Shown here piece by piece: positions 1-9,458 of a DNA stretch of 64,000 nucleotides; the stretch's first letter is position 1, and every line of letters starts with the position of its first letter. The notes below the pieces were generated by a model that worked only from the letters and a program-made list of their open reading frames with translations, made no database searches and had not been told where the DNA came from. The position numbers and the translations under genes are program-made. Origin of the DNA: Vicia villosa (Eukaryota > Streptophyta > Magnoliopsida > Fabales > Fabaceae); contig NW_026705214.1 in assembly GCF_029867415.1 (NCBI RefSeq), positions 186,001-250,000 on the forward strand, in the 5' to 3' direction.

Positions 1-1248
1 AGAATGGGGATTTTATGAGCTTTGATATTAATAGGGTGTGTAGCATTGATATTCTACAATTTGCGGATGATACTTTGTTAGTAGGAGATGGTAGTTGGAA
101 TCACATTTGCACGATCAAATCGGTTTTGAGGGCGTTTAAGATTGTTTCGGGACTTGGCATTAATTATCATAAAAGCAAGTTGATTGGAATTAATGTTAAT
201 TCTAATTTTTTGGAACATGCTTCTCACTTTCTTTCATGTAGGTTGGAGGAAAAAAATTTCACCTTTCTTGGCATTCAAATTGGTGCTAACCCGAGGAGGA
301 TTGCAACTTAGAGGTCTCTTTTTATCAAGCTAAAAAAACACTTTCTTCATGGAAGGTGCGATTTCTTAGTTTTGGTGGCCGTTTAACTCTTCTCAAATCC
401 GTATTAAGTAGCCTTGCTATTTTTGCTATTTCTTTTTATAAAGCTCCGGTAGGGATTATTAAAGAAATTACTAGGGTGTGTACCATTGATATTCTACAAT
501 TTGCGGATGATACTTTGTTAGTAGGAGATGGTAGTTGGAATCACATTTGCGCGATCAAATCGGTTTTGAGGGCGTTTGAGATTGTTTCGGGACTTGGCAT
601 TAATTATCATAAAAGCAAGTTGAATGGAATTAATGTTAATTCTAATTTTTTGGAACTTTCTTGTCACTTTCTTTCATGTAGGTTGGAGGAAAAAAATTTC
701 ACCTTTCTTGGCATTCAAATTGGTGCTAACCCGAGGAGGATTGCAACTTGGAGGTCTCTTGTTATCAAGCTAAAAAAAAGACTTTCTTCATGGAAGGTGC
801 GATTTCTTAGTTTTGGTGGTCGTTTAACTCTTCTCAAATCCGTATTATGTAGCCTTGCTATTTTTACTCTTTCTTTTTATAAAGCTCCGGTAGGGATTAT
901 TAAAGAAATTACTAGGATCCAAAGTATTTTTCTTTGGGGTGGGTGGGAGGGAGTTAAAAAGATTCATTGGGTGAGTTGGAAAACTTTATGTTTACCTCTT
1001 GAGAAAGGTGGTCTTGGTCATTGGGTGAGTTGCTCTTCTTAATAAATGGAGATGGAGGATTCTTGAGGAGGATAAGGCTTTATGGTACCAAGTGTTGAAG
1101 GCGCGATACGGTGATATTAGTTTGATAGTTGCTAATGGGGAAAGAGGAGGAAGGAGGGGGCTTCAAAATCAAAATCGTTTTGGTGGAGAGACATTATTTC
1201 CTTGTTCAAAGGAAAGTATGAGGATTTTTTTGGTAACAAGGTATCTTT
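1..1248 (+). mobile_element. LINE-a, left half (L1-type RT fragment)
   Basis: C-terminal reverse transcriptase region of an L1-clade non-LTR retrotransposon. Translations show the polymerase motif FADDTLLVG twice (near 73 and 513), followed by RT thumb motifs such as LSSWK, FGGRLTLLKSVL, FYKAP and KKIHWVSWKTLC that are standard in plant LINE ORF2. Frames are broken: copy 1 has an in-frame TAG near 309 and an indel near 335, and frames change again after 1042. The frame near 1179-1248 continues into 12507 once SIRE-1 and one copy of its target duplication are set aside, so this is one element split by a later insertion. The 5' end lies outside the window. Not functional as it stands. Confidence 0.9.
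33..912 (+). repeat. 440-bp tandem duplication inside LINE-a
   Basis: The segment from AGGGTGTG at 33 recurs at 473 with period 440 and ends at matching ACTAGG positions (about 472 and 912). The copies differ by scattered substitutions and an indel in an A-run. The RT catalytic FADD segment is therefore present twice in a row. The junction shares a short AGG, consistent with unequal or slippage-type duplication. Confidence 0.9.
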
Positions 1249-2396
1249 TGAAGGATAGAAAAACACTTAGAAAGGGGGGGGGGTTGAATAAGTGTAGCTT
1301 TAAAACTTGTAAGATAAAAACAATTTGCACAATGATTTTTATCCTGGTTCGTTGTTAACTAAACTACTCCAGTCCACCCCCTTGGAGTGATTTACCTCAC
1401 CTGAGGATTTAATCCACTAATCACACAAGATTACAATGGTTTCCCACTTAGACAACTTCTAAGTCTTCTAGAGTATACTGATCACAACCTGATCACTCTA
1501 GGAACAATCTGCTTAGATACCCTCTAAAACTTTCTAGAGTATACTGATCAACAACCCGATCACTCTAGTTCTTACAACTTAATGTAAACAAATTCTTTTA
1601 AGAGTTACAATGCTTCTTATAAAGCTATTATCACAACTGTGATTTTCTCTTAAGTTTAAGCTTAATCTCACTAAAGTATTACAACAGCAATGTAGTGAGG
1701 TTGATGATGAAGTTTGAGAGCTTTTTGAATTTGACAGCGTTTCTGTATATTTGCGCAAGTGTTCTTTCAGAATTCGTAACGTAGCTTCTCATCAGAACTT
1801 CATATTTATAGGCGTTTGAGAAGATGACCGTTGGGAGCATTTAATGCTTTGCATAATCCGTACAGCATTGCATTTAATGTTCCACTCTTTTGTCAACTAC
1901 CTCGAGCCTTGCTTTCGTTGTGTCTACTGACATTGCCTTTCATAGCTTTCAACGTTCCTTTTGTCAGTCAGCGTAGCCTGCCAGCTAGTACTTGCTTCTG
2001 ATCTAATGTTTGTGTGAACAACGTTTGAATATCATCAGAATCAAACAGCTTGGTGCAGAGCATCTTCTTGTCTTCTGACCTTGAAGTGCTTCTGAGTGTG
2101 ATACCATGAGAACTTCAGTGCTTCTGCTTCTGATCTCAAGTCCTTCTGATGCTTCCATAGACCCATGTTTTGATTCTGCTTGACCATCTTCTGATGTCTT
2201 GCCAGACCATGTTCTGATGTCGCATGCTGAACCTTCTGAGTCAGTGCTTCTTGCGCTGATTTTGTGCATACTCTTTATATAATTCCTGAAATGGAAATTG
2301 CATAGTATTAGAGTACCACATTATCTCATACAAAATTCATATACATTGTTATCATCAAAACTAAGAATATTGATCAGAACAAATCTTGTTCTAACA
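1249..2396 (-). repeat. SIRE-1 3' LTR
   Basis: 1,148-bp LTR. In element sense it begins TGTTAGAACAAG at 2396 and ends ATCCTTCA at 1249. It matches the 5' LTR at 11350-12501 over its full length, including the TATAAATATG box (plus-strand catatttata near 1800-1812) and the poly-G run near 1276-1284 whose length differs between copies. The lower edge abuts the TSD TCTTT. Confidence 0.95.
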
Positions 2397-2410
2397 ATCT
2401 CCCCTTTTTT
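2397..2410 (-). promoter_or_regulatory. SIRE-1 polypurine tract
   Basis: In element sense AAAAAAGGGGAGAT lies immediately before the 3' LTR. This is the expected position and composition of the primer for plus-strand DNA synthesis. The same tract adjoins the 3' LTRs of SIRE-2 (38856-38869) and SIRE-3 (45970-45984). Confidence 0.85.
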
Positions 2411-3409
2411 GATGATGACAAAAACATATATAAATGATATGAATTTGCGATCAGAATATCAGACGGCTAAAGACAATTACACAGCTATAGCATAAGCATA
2501 TAGACATAGTGTGTGAATATGTCTCCCCCTGAGATTAACAATCTCCCCCTGAGATAAATAATCTCCCCCTGAAATAAATACTGGAAGAAATTTATAAATA
2601 AAGGACTTCCCTGAGTATTTTCCATTTCAGTTGAGCCGATCACATATGCTTAGATCTTCAGAACATTCACAGCTTCTGATTCTTGCTTCCATAGGACAGC
2701 TTCAGAGCTTGAATTTCTTCTAGAATCATTGCATGCTAGATTGTATCAGAACATTGTTGAATGTACCAGAGCATCATCAGAGCATCTCTACATCCTGAAA
2801 TGTTACAGAACAAACTAAACGACAACAGTCAGAGCATGAATGAATCAGAACATAAGATATGTATCAGAACATATAATTATGTATCAGAGCAAACAATAAT
2901 GTTTCAGAGCATATTTTAGAACTAAAAACATGCATCAGAACATATAAGGAATAAGAATGAGTTAGAGCATATTCTATCATCAGAATATCAAAACATTCTT
3001 CCTTTTTGCTTCTGATCTTGAAGCTTTACAGCACTCAGCTTGCTTCAAATTCCATGAGCTTGATTCTATACAGAATTGCTTTTCCCCATGTCTTTGCTTC
3101 TCATGTTGAGCTTTTAAGAAGATCTTCACTTCCTGCAAAACACTCAAAGACACAGAACTTGCAAATTCTTGTTAGAAATGTGGAGACTTTCTCCCAGCAA
3201 CTGATAATATAAATCAGATCATTTATCACATTTTCTCCCCCTTATTGTCATAACATCAAAAAACATAAAAGATTCAGATGAAAAACAAACAATATGAGAG
3301 AAGGAAGGATAATTTTCATTGATTAGCAAAAAGATAATTTGTCAGAAGTACAAGGAGAATGCATAGAAAGCAGATGCAAAAACAAAGAGAAACTACTAAG
3401 ACACAAAGA
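2411..3409 (-). other. SIRE-1 3' non-coding region with repeated purine tracts
   Basis: About 1 kb between the env-like ORF and the PPT with no open frame. In element sense it holds three CAGGGGGAGA-type tracts at about 2521-2575 and another near 3233-3243 just after the env-like stop, besides the true PPT. It is also rich in short CAGAAC/CTGATACA-like reiterations. The role is unknown. The tracts recur in SIRE-2 and SIRE-3. Confidence 0.7.
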
Positions 3410-5827
3410 CTAAGACGACCCTAGCTTAGACATAATCTTGGCCAGGATGTCATGAATCCCAGCATTGCTCTCAGTCTGCCTCTCCATGAAAGTGCGGAAC
3501 TCAGCATTAGTAGTATCTTGCGCGTCCATGCGAGAAGATAGCTCAGCTTGGTTCTTCTGAATAACCTCTAGAGTCTTCACTAGAAGAGAGGGTTCACCAG
3601 AAGAAGCTTCACAACTTCTGTCCAGAGGGACAGCATTCTGAACCGCAGCTTCCATAATCAGATCATCACCTTGATTTTCCTCAACAAGAATAGACTCAGC
3701 AAGATGATCTTCAGCATCAGCTTCTTCCATAGAAGCATCTCCTTCATATTCTGCAACAAGCAGATCAGAATCTCCATTCTCAAGAGCTTGAAGAATGGCA
3801 GCAAGATTCCTTGGGGCAGAAGGACCTTCAACTTCTGGTGGATCAATAACTTCTGGAATGACCAAATTGGGGTCTTTCTCAGAAGGATTTTCCCTTAGAA
3901 AGTCGAACAAAGATTTGAAGTCTCCAGTCAGAACTGGATACTTAGGTCTCCAGACCACCATATCTCTGCAAGGATTGTCCAACAGCTCATCAACAAATAT
4001 CTTCTCCTCAAGAACTATCATGTTTCTGATGGGATGATAATAGACACCATTATCAACCTCAAGAAGATAACTAGCATAACCAGGAGCAGCAGCCACTAGT
4101 CTCTTCTGAACAACCATAGCTCCAACTTGAAAATCCTGGCGAAAGCTTCTCCAGAGGTTTCTAGTAGAAACATCATCAAGATCATTGAAGAAGGCATCCT
4201 TCAAGAGATCCAGCCTACTGATAACTTCATTTCTGAACAACTCCAGGAAAATATGAGGTTCAGGTTCAGGAGGGTTGAAGGTGAATTTGTAGTCAGGGTA
4301 GAGAAGGCAGTATGGGTTGGATTTTCTGGTAGGAAGGAGATGTGATATAGAAGGTGGAGGTGCTGTGGTTGAAGAAGATGGAATATCTGGGGAGAGGGTT
4401 TATGAGGATGGTATATCAGTGGGGAGGATTGATGATGATGATGATGGGATATAAGAAGGTGTGGGAGGATAAACATTTAGTGGAGTGGGTTTTAGAACAT
4501 GTGTAGAAAGAGATGGTGGAGGAGGATTTGGTATGGTAAAGGTGTTTTGAGGTTCAGAAGGAGGAGGTTGGATAGAAGATTGAGATTCAGAAGGAGGAGG
4601 TTGGATAGAAGATTGAGATTCAGAAGGAGGAGGTTGATATACTTGCCTGGAGAAGTTACCCGTTCTTATAGCTTCAAAAGAATCTACTTTAAGAGGGTCA
4701 TAAGTGACCTTCTGCCTCTTAGCTTCTCTAACAGCTTCTTCTGCAGCCTTTCTCTTCAGCCTTGCTTCTTGCTTCCTTTGAGCCTTCTTCTGAAGATCAG
4801 CTTGAGAAGGAAGCACTCTTCCACGAATTTACGCAGGATCAACAGAAGATTGAGTTCTAACAGAAGCTTCCAAGTAATGCTTAAAGGCCTTGTGAAGTTC
4901 TGCTTGGAATAATGTAGCAAAGCCTTCCATAGGAGTTCTTCTAGACATAATATCTGGGAAGCTTGCAGGAGCAGAAGTTACATCTCTGATAAGTTGCATC
5001 CTTAACAGATCAACACCATTGAAGATAGGACCTTGAATAATTCCAAAGAACCTAGGCGTTCCAATAGTCCTTAGGGAGTCCATCAAATTACTTTCTATCA
5101 AAATATCTGAGATCATTCTGGCGAAAGGAATAGTATTTCTTTGAAGATGAGGATACTTCTCACGTTCTTCATCCCTTGACTCTTCAATAGCCAACTTCAG
5201 ATTCTGAAAAAGAATGTTGGAGATGTTGAGTTCAATTCTTCTTCCAATGCAGAAGAGAGTGTATTTGTGATCAGGACTGATGTAAGAGGAGGAGAACGAT
5301 TGCCTTCTGTGATGGAGAGAACCCAGAATAATTTCAGCCCACACTTGATAAAATGCCCTTAATGTACCAGTTTTATGAGATTCAATACCAGTAGCAAGTG
5401 AGATTTGTTTTTCAACCTGTAGCCATTTAACTCTACCATGAAGAGGACCAGAGCATCCTTCTTCATCATCCAGGTTGTACAGTTTCCTGATCAGTTTCTC
5501 AGTTATCACAACTTCATGCCCTAGCACGAAGGAGATGATAGCAGTTGGAGTAACGGTTGCATGAGCCCAGAAGTCTTTCACAAGAGTTGGATAAATTGGT
5601 CCAACCAATCTACCAAGATAATTTGACAAGCCTTGTTCCAAGATCCTTGCATCAGGATGGAAACCATTTGCTTTCAGATTTTCAAAATCCACAGCAGACT
5701 CACAAAGAACTTCCAACTCTTCAGTAGGAAAGGAGCAGGTTTTCAACGGAGCAAAATCACGCTTGCTCATAACCAGTTGAGTGGATGATACTTCTGTTTG
5801 GCTTGCATAGCTTGATGAAGGATTCAT
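3410..5827 (-). pseudogene. SIRE-1 env-like ORF (broken)
   Basis: Third ORF of the Sirevirus, downstream of pol in the same sense. It starts at the ATG at 5827 (332 codons) and is interrupted by a stop at about 4829. It resumes in other pieces (4400-4816 and 3410-4240) with at least one frame change in the low-complexity centre. The N-terminal part (PTEELEVLCESAVD, YPTLVKDFWAHATVTP, LGHEVVITEKLIRKLYNLDDEEG) resembles the plant-transposon protein domain often found in such extra ORFs. The middle is basic, then Pro/Ser-rich with a 33-bp (11-residue) repeat QPPPSESQSSI at 4555-4640. The C-terminus is acidic and probably helical. I see no clear membrane segment, so 'envelope' is only the customary label. 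It is homologous to the open ORF at 46996-49338. Confidence 0.8.
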
Positions 5828-6321
5828 GGTGAAATGCTTGGTTTTAGAATAAAGCTAGGGTTCGTGCGATGAATGCAAAGAGAGAGACAAATGAATAGAG
5901 AGAAAGTGAAAAAGATGAAATGAAGATGAAGTGGGTATTTAAAAGATGAATAAAAGAAAATAATAAATGTAGTATGGTTTAATGAAATGATTACAGAAAA
6001 AAATGTGACAACAATTTGTATTTAATGAGAAATGACGTTAGGAGAGATAAAGTGACAAAATGAAATGATTTGCACAGTTACCTAGGGCGGCGTCTCCTCA
6101 ACTGCACGCATTCTTGTCCAGAAATAGTAAACACGTGTTCGTTTTTTGGAAAGACTGGTGACAACTGTTTTGCTTTAAAAGAGCTTCTGAATCAACTTAG
6201 ATAGTGAAACGTTAGTAATAACAGAATCAGAACTTCTAATTGATCATTATCAGAACTTCTTATAAACACATAATCCTAACACATTTCAGAATATACCCAT
6301 ACATAAGATCTTCTCATCTTC
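5828..6321 (-). promoter_or_regulatory. pol/env-like spacer with promoter-like leader
   Basis: Non-coding spacer between the RNase H stop and the env-like ATG. In element sense it contains CTTTTAAATACCC (plus 5932-5944) about 105 bp upstream of the ATG. A CT-rich leader and ACCCTAG follow just before the start codon. The same arrangement precedes the homologous ORF in SIRE-3 (46874-46995). It looks like a small plant-type promoter plus 5' UTR. This is inference from layout only. Confidence 0.45.
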
Positions 6322-8496
6322 TCATTTTGGGCATAAATCCATACTGATATTTTTTAGAATGAACTTAAACCTATCTTCAGCAAGGGGTTTTGTAAAGATA
6401 TCAGCCCATTGATGGTCTGTATCCACAAAGTTTAAAGAGAGAACACCCTTCTGAACATAGTCCCTAATGAAATGATGTTTAATCTCAATATGTTTAGCTT
6501 TAGAATGTAAGATAGGATTCTTAGATAAACATATGGCAGAAGTATTGCCATAGAATATAGGAATGTTACTCTCATATATTTGATAATCTTCTAGCTGACT
6601 CTTCATCCAAAGCATTTGTGTGCTATAACCAGCAGCAGCAACATATTCTGCTTCCGTTGTTGAGAGGGCAATGGTAGCTTGCTTCTTGCTGTACCAGGAG
6701 ATCAGATGACTTCCTAGAAACTGACAACTTCCAGAAGTACTCTTCCTTTCAATTCTATCTCCAGCATAGTCAGCATCACAAAATCCTACTAAGTTGTATT
6801 CTTTAGATCTTCTGTAGACTAAACCAACATTAGTAGTACCTTTCAGATACCTCAGAATTCTCTTAACAACAGTTAAGTGAGATTCTCTAGGATCTGATTG
6901 GAATCTAGCACACAGACAAACACTGAATAGAATGTCAGGTCTAGAAGCAGTAAGATATAAAAGAGATCCAATCATACCTCTGTACAACTTCTGATCAACC
7001 TTCTTACTTACCCCATCCTTATCTAGAACACACGTTGGATGCATAGGAGTTTTGGCTTCTTTGCTTTCAGAAAGATTAAACTTCTTTAGAAGTTCCTTCA
7101 CATACTTCGTTTGATGAACATAAGTTCCATCAGAAGTTTGATTGATTTGAATCCCAAGAAAATACTTGAGTTCTCCTATCATACTCATTTCAAATTCAGT
7201 CTGCATAGACTTAGCAAACTCCTTTCCAAGTGAAGCATTAGATGTTCCAAAAATAATATCATCAACATAAATTTGACAAAGTATGATATCCTTCTTAGAT
7301 TTCTTATAGAAGAGAGTCGTATCCACTTGTCCTCTAGTGAAACCATTGTCTAGAAGGAAGGAACTTAATCTTTCATACCAAGCTCTAGGAGCTTGTTTCA
7401 ATCCATACAATGATTTCTTAAGTTTGAAAACATGTTCTGGAGACTTAGAGTCTTCAAAACCAGGAGGTTGGTGAACATAGACTTCTTCATCTATATAACA
7501 ATTTAAGAAGGCACTCTTAACATCCATCTGATACATAGTGATGTTATGTTGAGTGGCAAAGGAAATTAATAAGCGAATAGATTCTAACCTGGCCACTGGT
7601 GCAAAGGTTTCTGTATAGTCAATCCCTTCTTGCTGACTATATACCTGAGCCACCAGTCTGGCTTTGTTTCTTACCACTTCTCCCTTCTCACTGAGCTTGT
7701 TTCTGAAAACCCACTTTGTACCAATGATGTTGAATCCTTTTGGTCTAGGAACAAGATCCCATACATCATTCCTTGTAAACTGATTAAGTTCTTCCTGCAT
7801 GGCAATTATCCAGTCTGGATCTTCTAGAGCTTGATCAACAGAAGTTGGCTCGATCAAAGAGACAAGACCTAATTGACATTCTGTATTGTTCTTAAGGAAT
7901 GCTCTTGTTCTGATAGGATCATCTTTCTTCCCAAGGATCACATCTTCTGAGTGAGCTGAGGTGAGTCTAGAAGATCTTCTGACTGTTGGCTCTTCCGAAA
8001 TTCTGAGATTCTCTAAAGATGCAGCAACTTGATCTTCTGATTCTTTGCTTCTGAGATTTTCAGCTTCTGAAACTTTGCTTCTTGGTTCTACAGCTTCTGA
8101 TATATCAATATCTATATCTGCAAAATTCTCAAACTGCTTTGGCTTTTCAAGACCAAGCTTATCATCAAATCTGATATTGATTGATTCTTCTACAACCAAT
8201 GTTTCAGTATTGTATACTCTGTAGCCTTTAGAGCGTTCAGAATATCCAAGAAGGAAACATTTTTGTGCCTTAGAATCAAACTTACCAAGATGATCTTTAG
8301 TATTCAGAATGAAACAAACACATCCAAAAGGATGAAAGTATGAAATGTTGGGCTTTCTGTTCTTCCACAATTCATAAGGAGTCTTATTTAGAATAGGTCT
8401 TATAGAGATTCTATTCTGAATATAACATGCAGTGTTTATTGCTTCTGCCCAGAAGTGCTTAGCCATATTGGTTTCATTGATCATGGTTCTGGCCAT
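6322..8496 (-). CDS. SIRE-1 integrase C-terminus, reverse transcriptase and RNase H
   Basis: Open frame of 724 codons, the C-terminal part of a copia pol. It opens with the end of the integrase core (MARTMINETNM, then KTPYELWKNRKPN at about residues 43-55). A linker follows, then RT at about 230-480 with KARLVA, QMDVKSAFLN and the catalytic YVDD near residue 410. RNase H lies at about 550-715 (GFCDADYAGD, STTEAEYVAA, KHIEIKHHFIRD). An RNase H acidic site usually written CDNTSAI in copia elements here reads YGNTSAI (near 6548), so a catalytic Asp appears lost. The first Met is not a true start: the frame is separated from upstream integrase by a 1-bp deletion near 8538. It needs 5' LTR-driven gag-pol translation to be made. 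Confidence 0.85.
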   Translation of the reverse strand: MARTMINETNMAKHFWAEAINTACYIQNRISIRPILNKTPYELWKNRKPNISYFHPFGCVCFILNTKDHLGKFDSKAQKCFLLGYSERSKGYRVYNTETLVVEESINIRFDDKLGLEKPKQFENFADIDIDISEAVEPRSKVSEAENLRSKESEDQVAASLENLRISEEPTVRRSSRLTSAHSEDVILGKKDDPIRTRAFLKNNTECQLGLVSLIEPTSVDQALEDPDWIIAMQEELNQFTRNDVWDLVPRPKGFNIIGTKWVFRNKLSEKGEVVRNKARLVAQVYSQQEGIDYTETFAPVARLESIRLLISFATQHNITMYQMDVKSAFLNCYIDEEVYVHQPPGFEDSKSPEHVFKLKKSLYGLKQAPRAWYERLSSFLLDNGFTRGQVDTTLFYKKSKKDIILCQIYVDDIIFGTSNASLGKEFAKSMQTEFEMSMIGELKYFLGIQINQTSDGTYVHQTKYVKELLKKFNLSESKEAKTPMHPTCVLDKDGVSKKVDQKLYRGMIGSLLYLTASRPDILFSVCLCARFQSDPRESHLTVVKRILRYLKGTTNVGLVYRRSKEYNLVGFCDADYAGDRIERKSTSGSCQFLGSHLISWYSKKQATIALSTTEAEYVAAAGYSTQMLWMKSQLEDYQIYESNIPIFYGNTSAICLSKNPILHSKAKHIEIKHHFIRDYVQKGVLSLNFVDTDHQWADIFTKPLAEDRFKFILKNISMDLCPK

Positions 8497-8522
8497 TTCT
8501 TGTAGAGTCCTATTCTTTCGCT

Positions 8523-9059
8523 CTACAACTCCATTTTCTGTAGAGTTCTAGGGCAAGAGAAATCATGGGCAATACCATTTTCTTTGAAGAACTCCTCAAA
8601 GAATCTGTTCTCAATTTCACCACCATGATCACTTCTGACCTTTATGATTTTGCACTCCTTTTCAGATTGAATCTGAGTGCAGAATTCAAAGAACACTGAA
8701 TGAGACTCATCCTTGTGTTTTAAGAACTTTACCCATGTCCAGCGGCTATAATCATCTACGATGACTAATCCATATTTCTTCCCTCTGACAGATGCTGTTT
8801 TGACTGGTCCAAATAGATCAATGTGCAGAAGTTCTAACGGCCTTGAGGAAGAGACAACATTCTTAGATTTGAATGCAGGTCTGGAGAACTTGCCCTTCTG
8901 ACATGCTTCCCAAAGAGCATCTAATTTGTATTTCAGATTTGGGAGTCCTCTGACCAGATTTAGTTTATTAATCTGAGAAATCTTTCTCAAACTAGCATGT
9001 CCTAATCTTTTGTGCCAGACCCATTGCTCTTCAGAAACAGACATAAGGCAAGTCACCAT
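8523..9059 (-). pseudogene. SIRE-1 integrase N-terminal and core fragment
   Basis: GAG-pre-integrase zinc finger and integrase core of the copia pol, 178 codons. VWHKRLGHASLRK carries the His pair and WEACQKGKF the Cys pair, but the first Cys of the CxxC is Trp here (Cys in SIRE-3). Core acidic residues are visible in LLHIDLFGP and RSDHGGE. The frame is lost near 8538 by a 1-bp deletion relative to SIRE-3, just before the QQNG..ERKN glutamate motif. An in-frame TAG separates it from the protease frame at 9057-9059. Inactive. Confidence 0.85.
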
Positions 9060-9458
9060 CTACTTCTCAAGATCTGAAAGATCAATCTTATAAATGTTGT
9101 TCTTTCTCTTGCCTGTAAATAGGATTGAGCCATCCTTCTGACTTACAGCCTTGCAAGACTTTTGATTGAAGATTATGTCATAACCATTGTCACTTAATTG
9201 ACTTATGGACAATAAGTTATGCGCTAATCCTTCTACAAGAAGTACATTAGTTATGGAAGGAGAGTTACCAATACTTATGGTTCCAGAGCCAATAATCTTG
9301 CCCTTCTGATCTCCTCCAAACTTGACTTCTCCACCAGATTTAAGCACTAGGTCTTGGAACATAGACCTTCTTCCCGTCATGTGTCGCGAGCACCCAGAGT
9401 CCAGGTACCATGACATTTTGTGCTTTGCCTTATTTGCTGCTAAGGATATCTGCAACAA
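9060..9458 (-). pseudogene. SIRE-1 aspartic protease region
   Basis: 132-codon frame carrying the copia protease motif WYLDSGCSRHMTG (DSG active site at about 9395-9405). ILGSGTI-like and LLSISQLSDNGY segments leading to integrase follow. It overlaps the end of gag in a different frame: gag stops at 9430, within the protease frame. That offset may be a frameshift mutation or a programmed shift; the sequence alone does not decide. It ends at a TAG before the integrase frame. Confidence 0.8.

Noticed and set aside
3410..5827. Calling the third Sirevirus ORF a true envelope protein
   Set aside because: I find no convincing signal peptide, transmembrane segment or fusion-peptide-like stretch in either copy, so only the descriptive label env-like is used.
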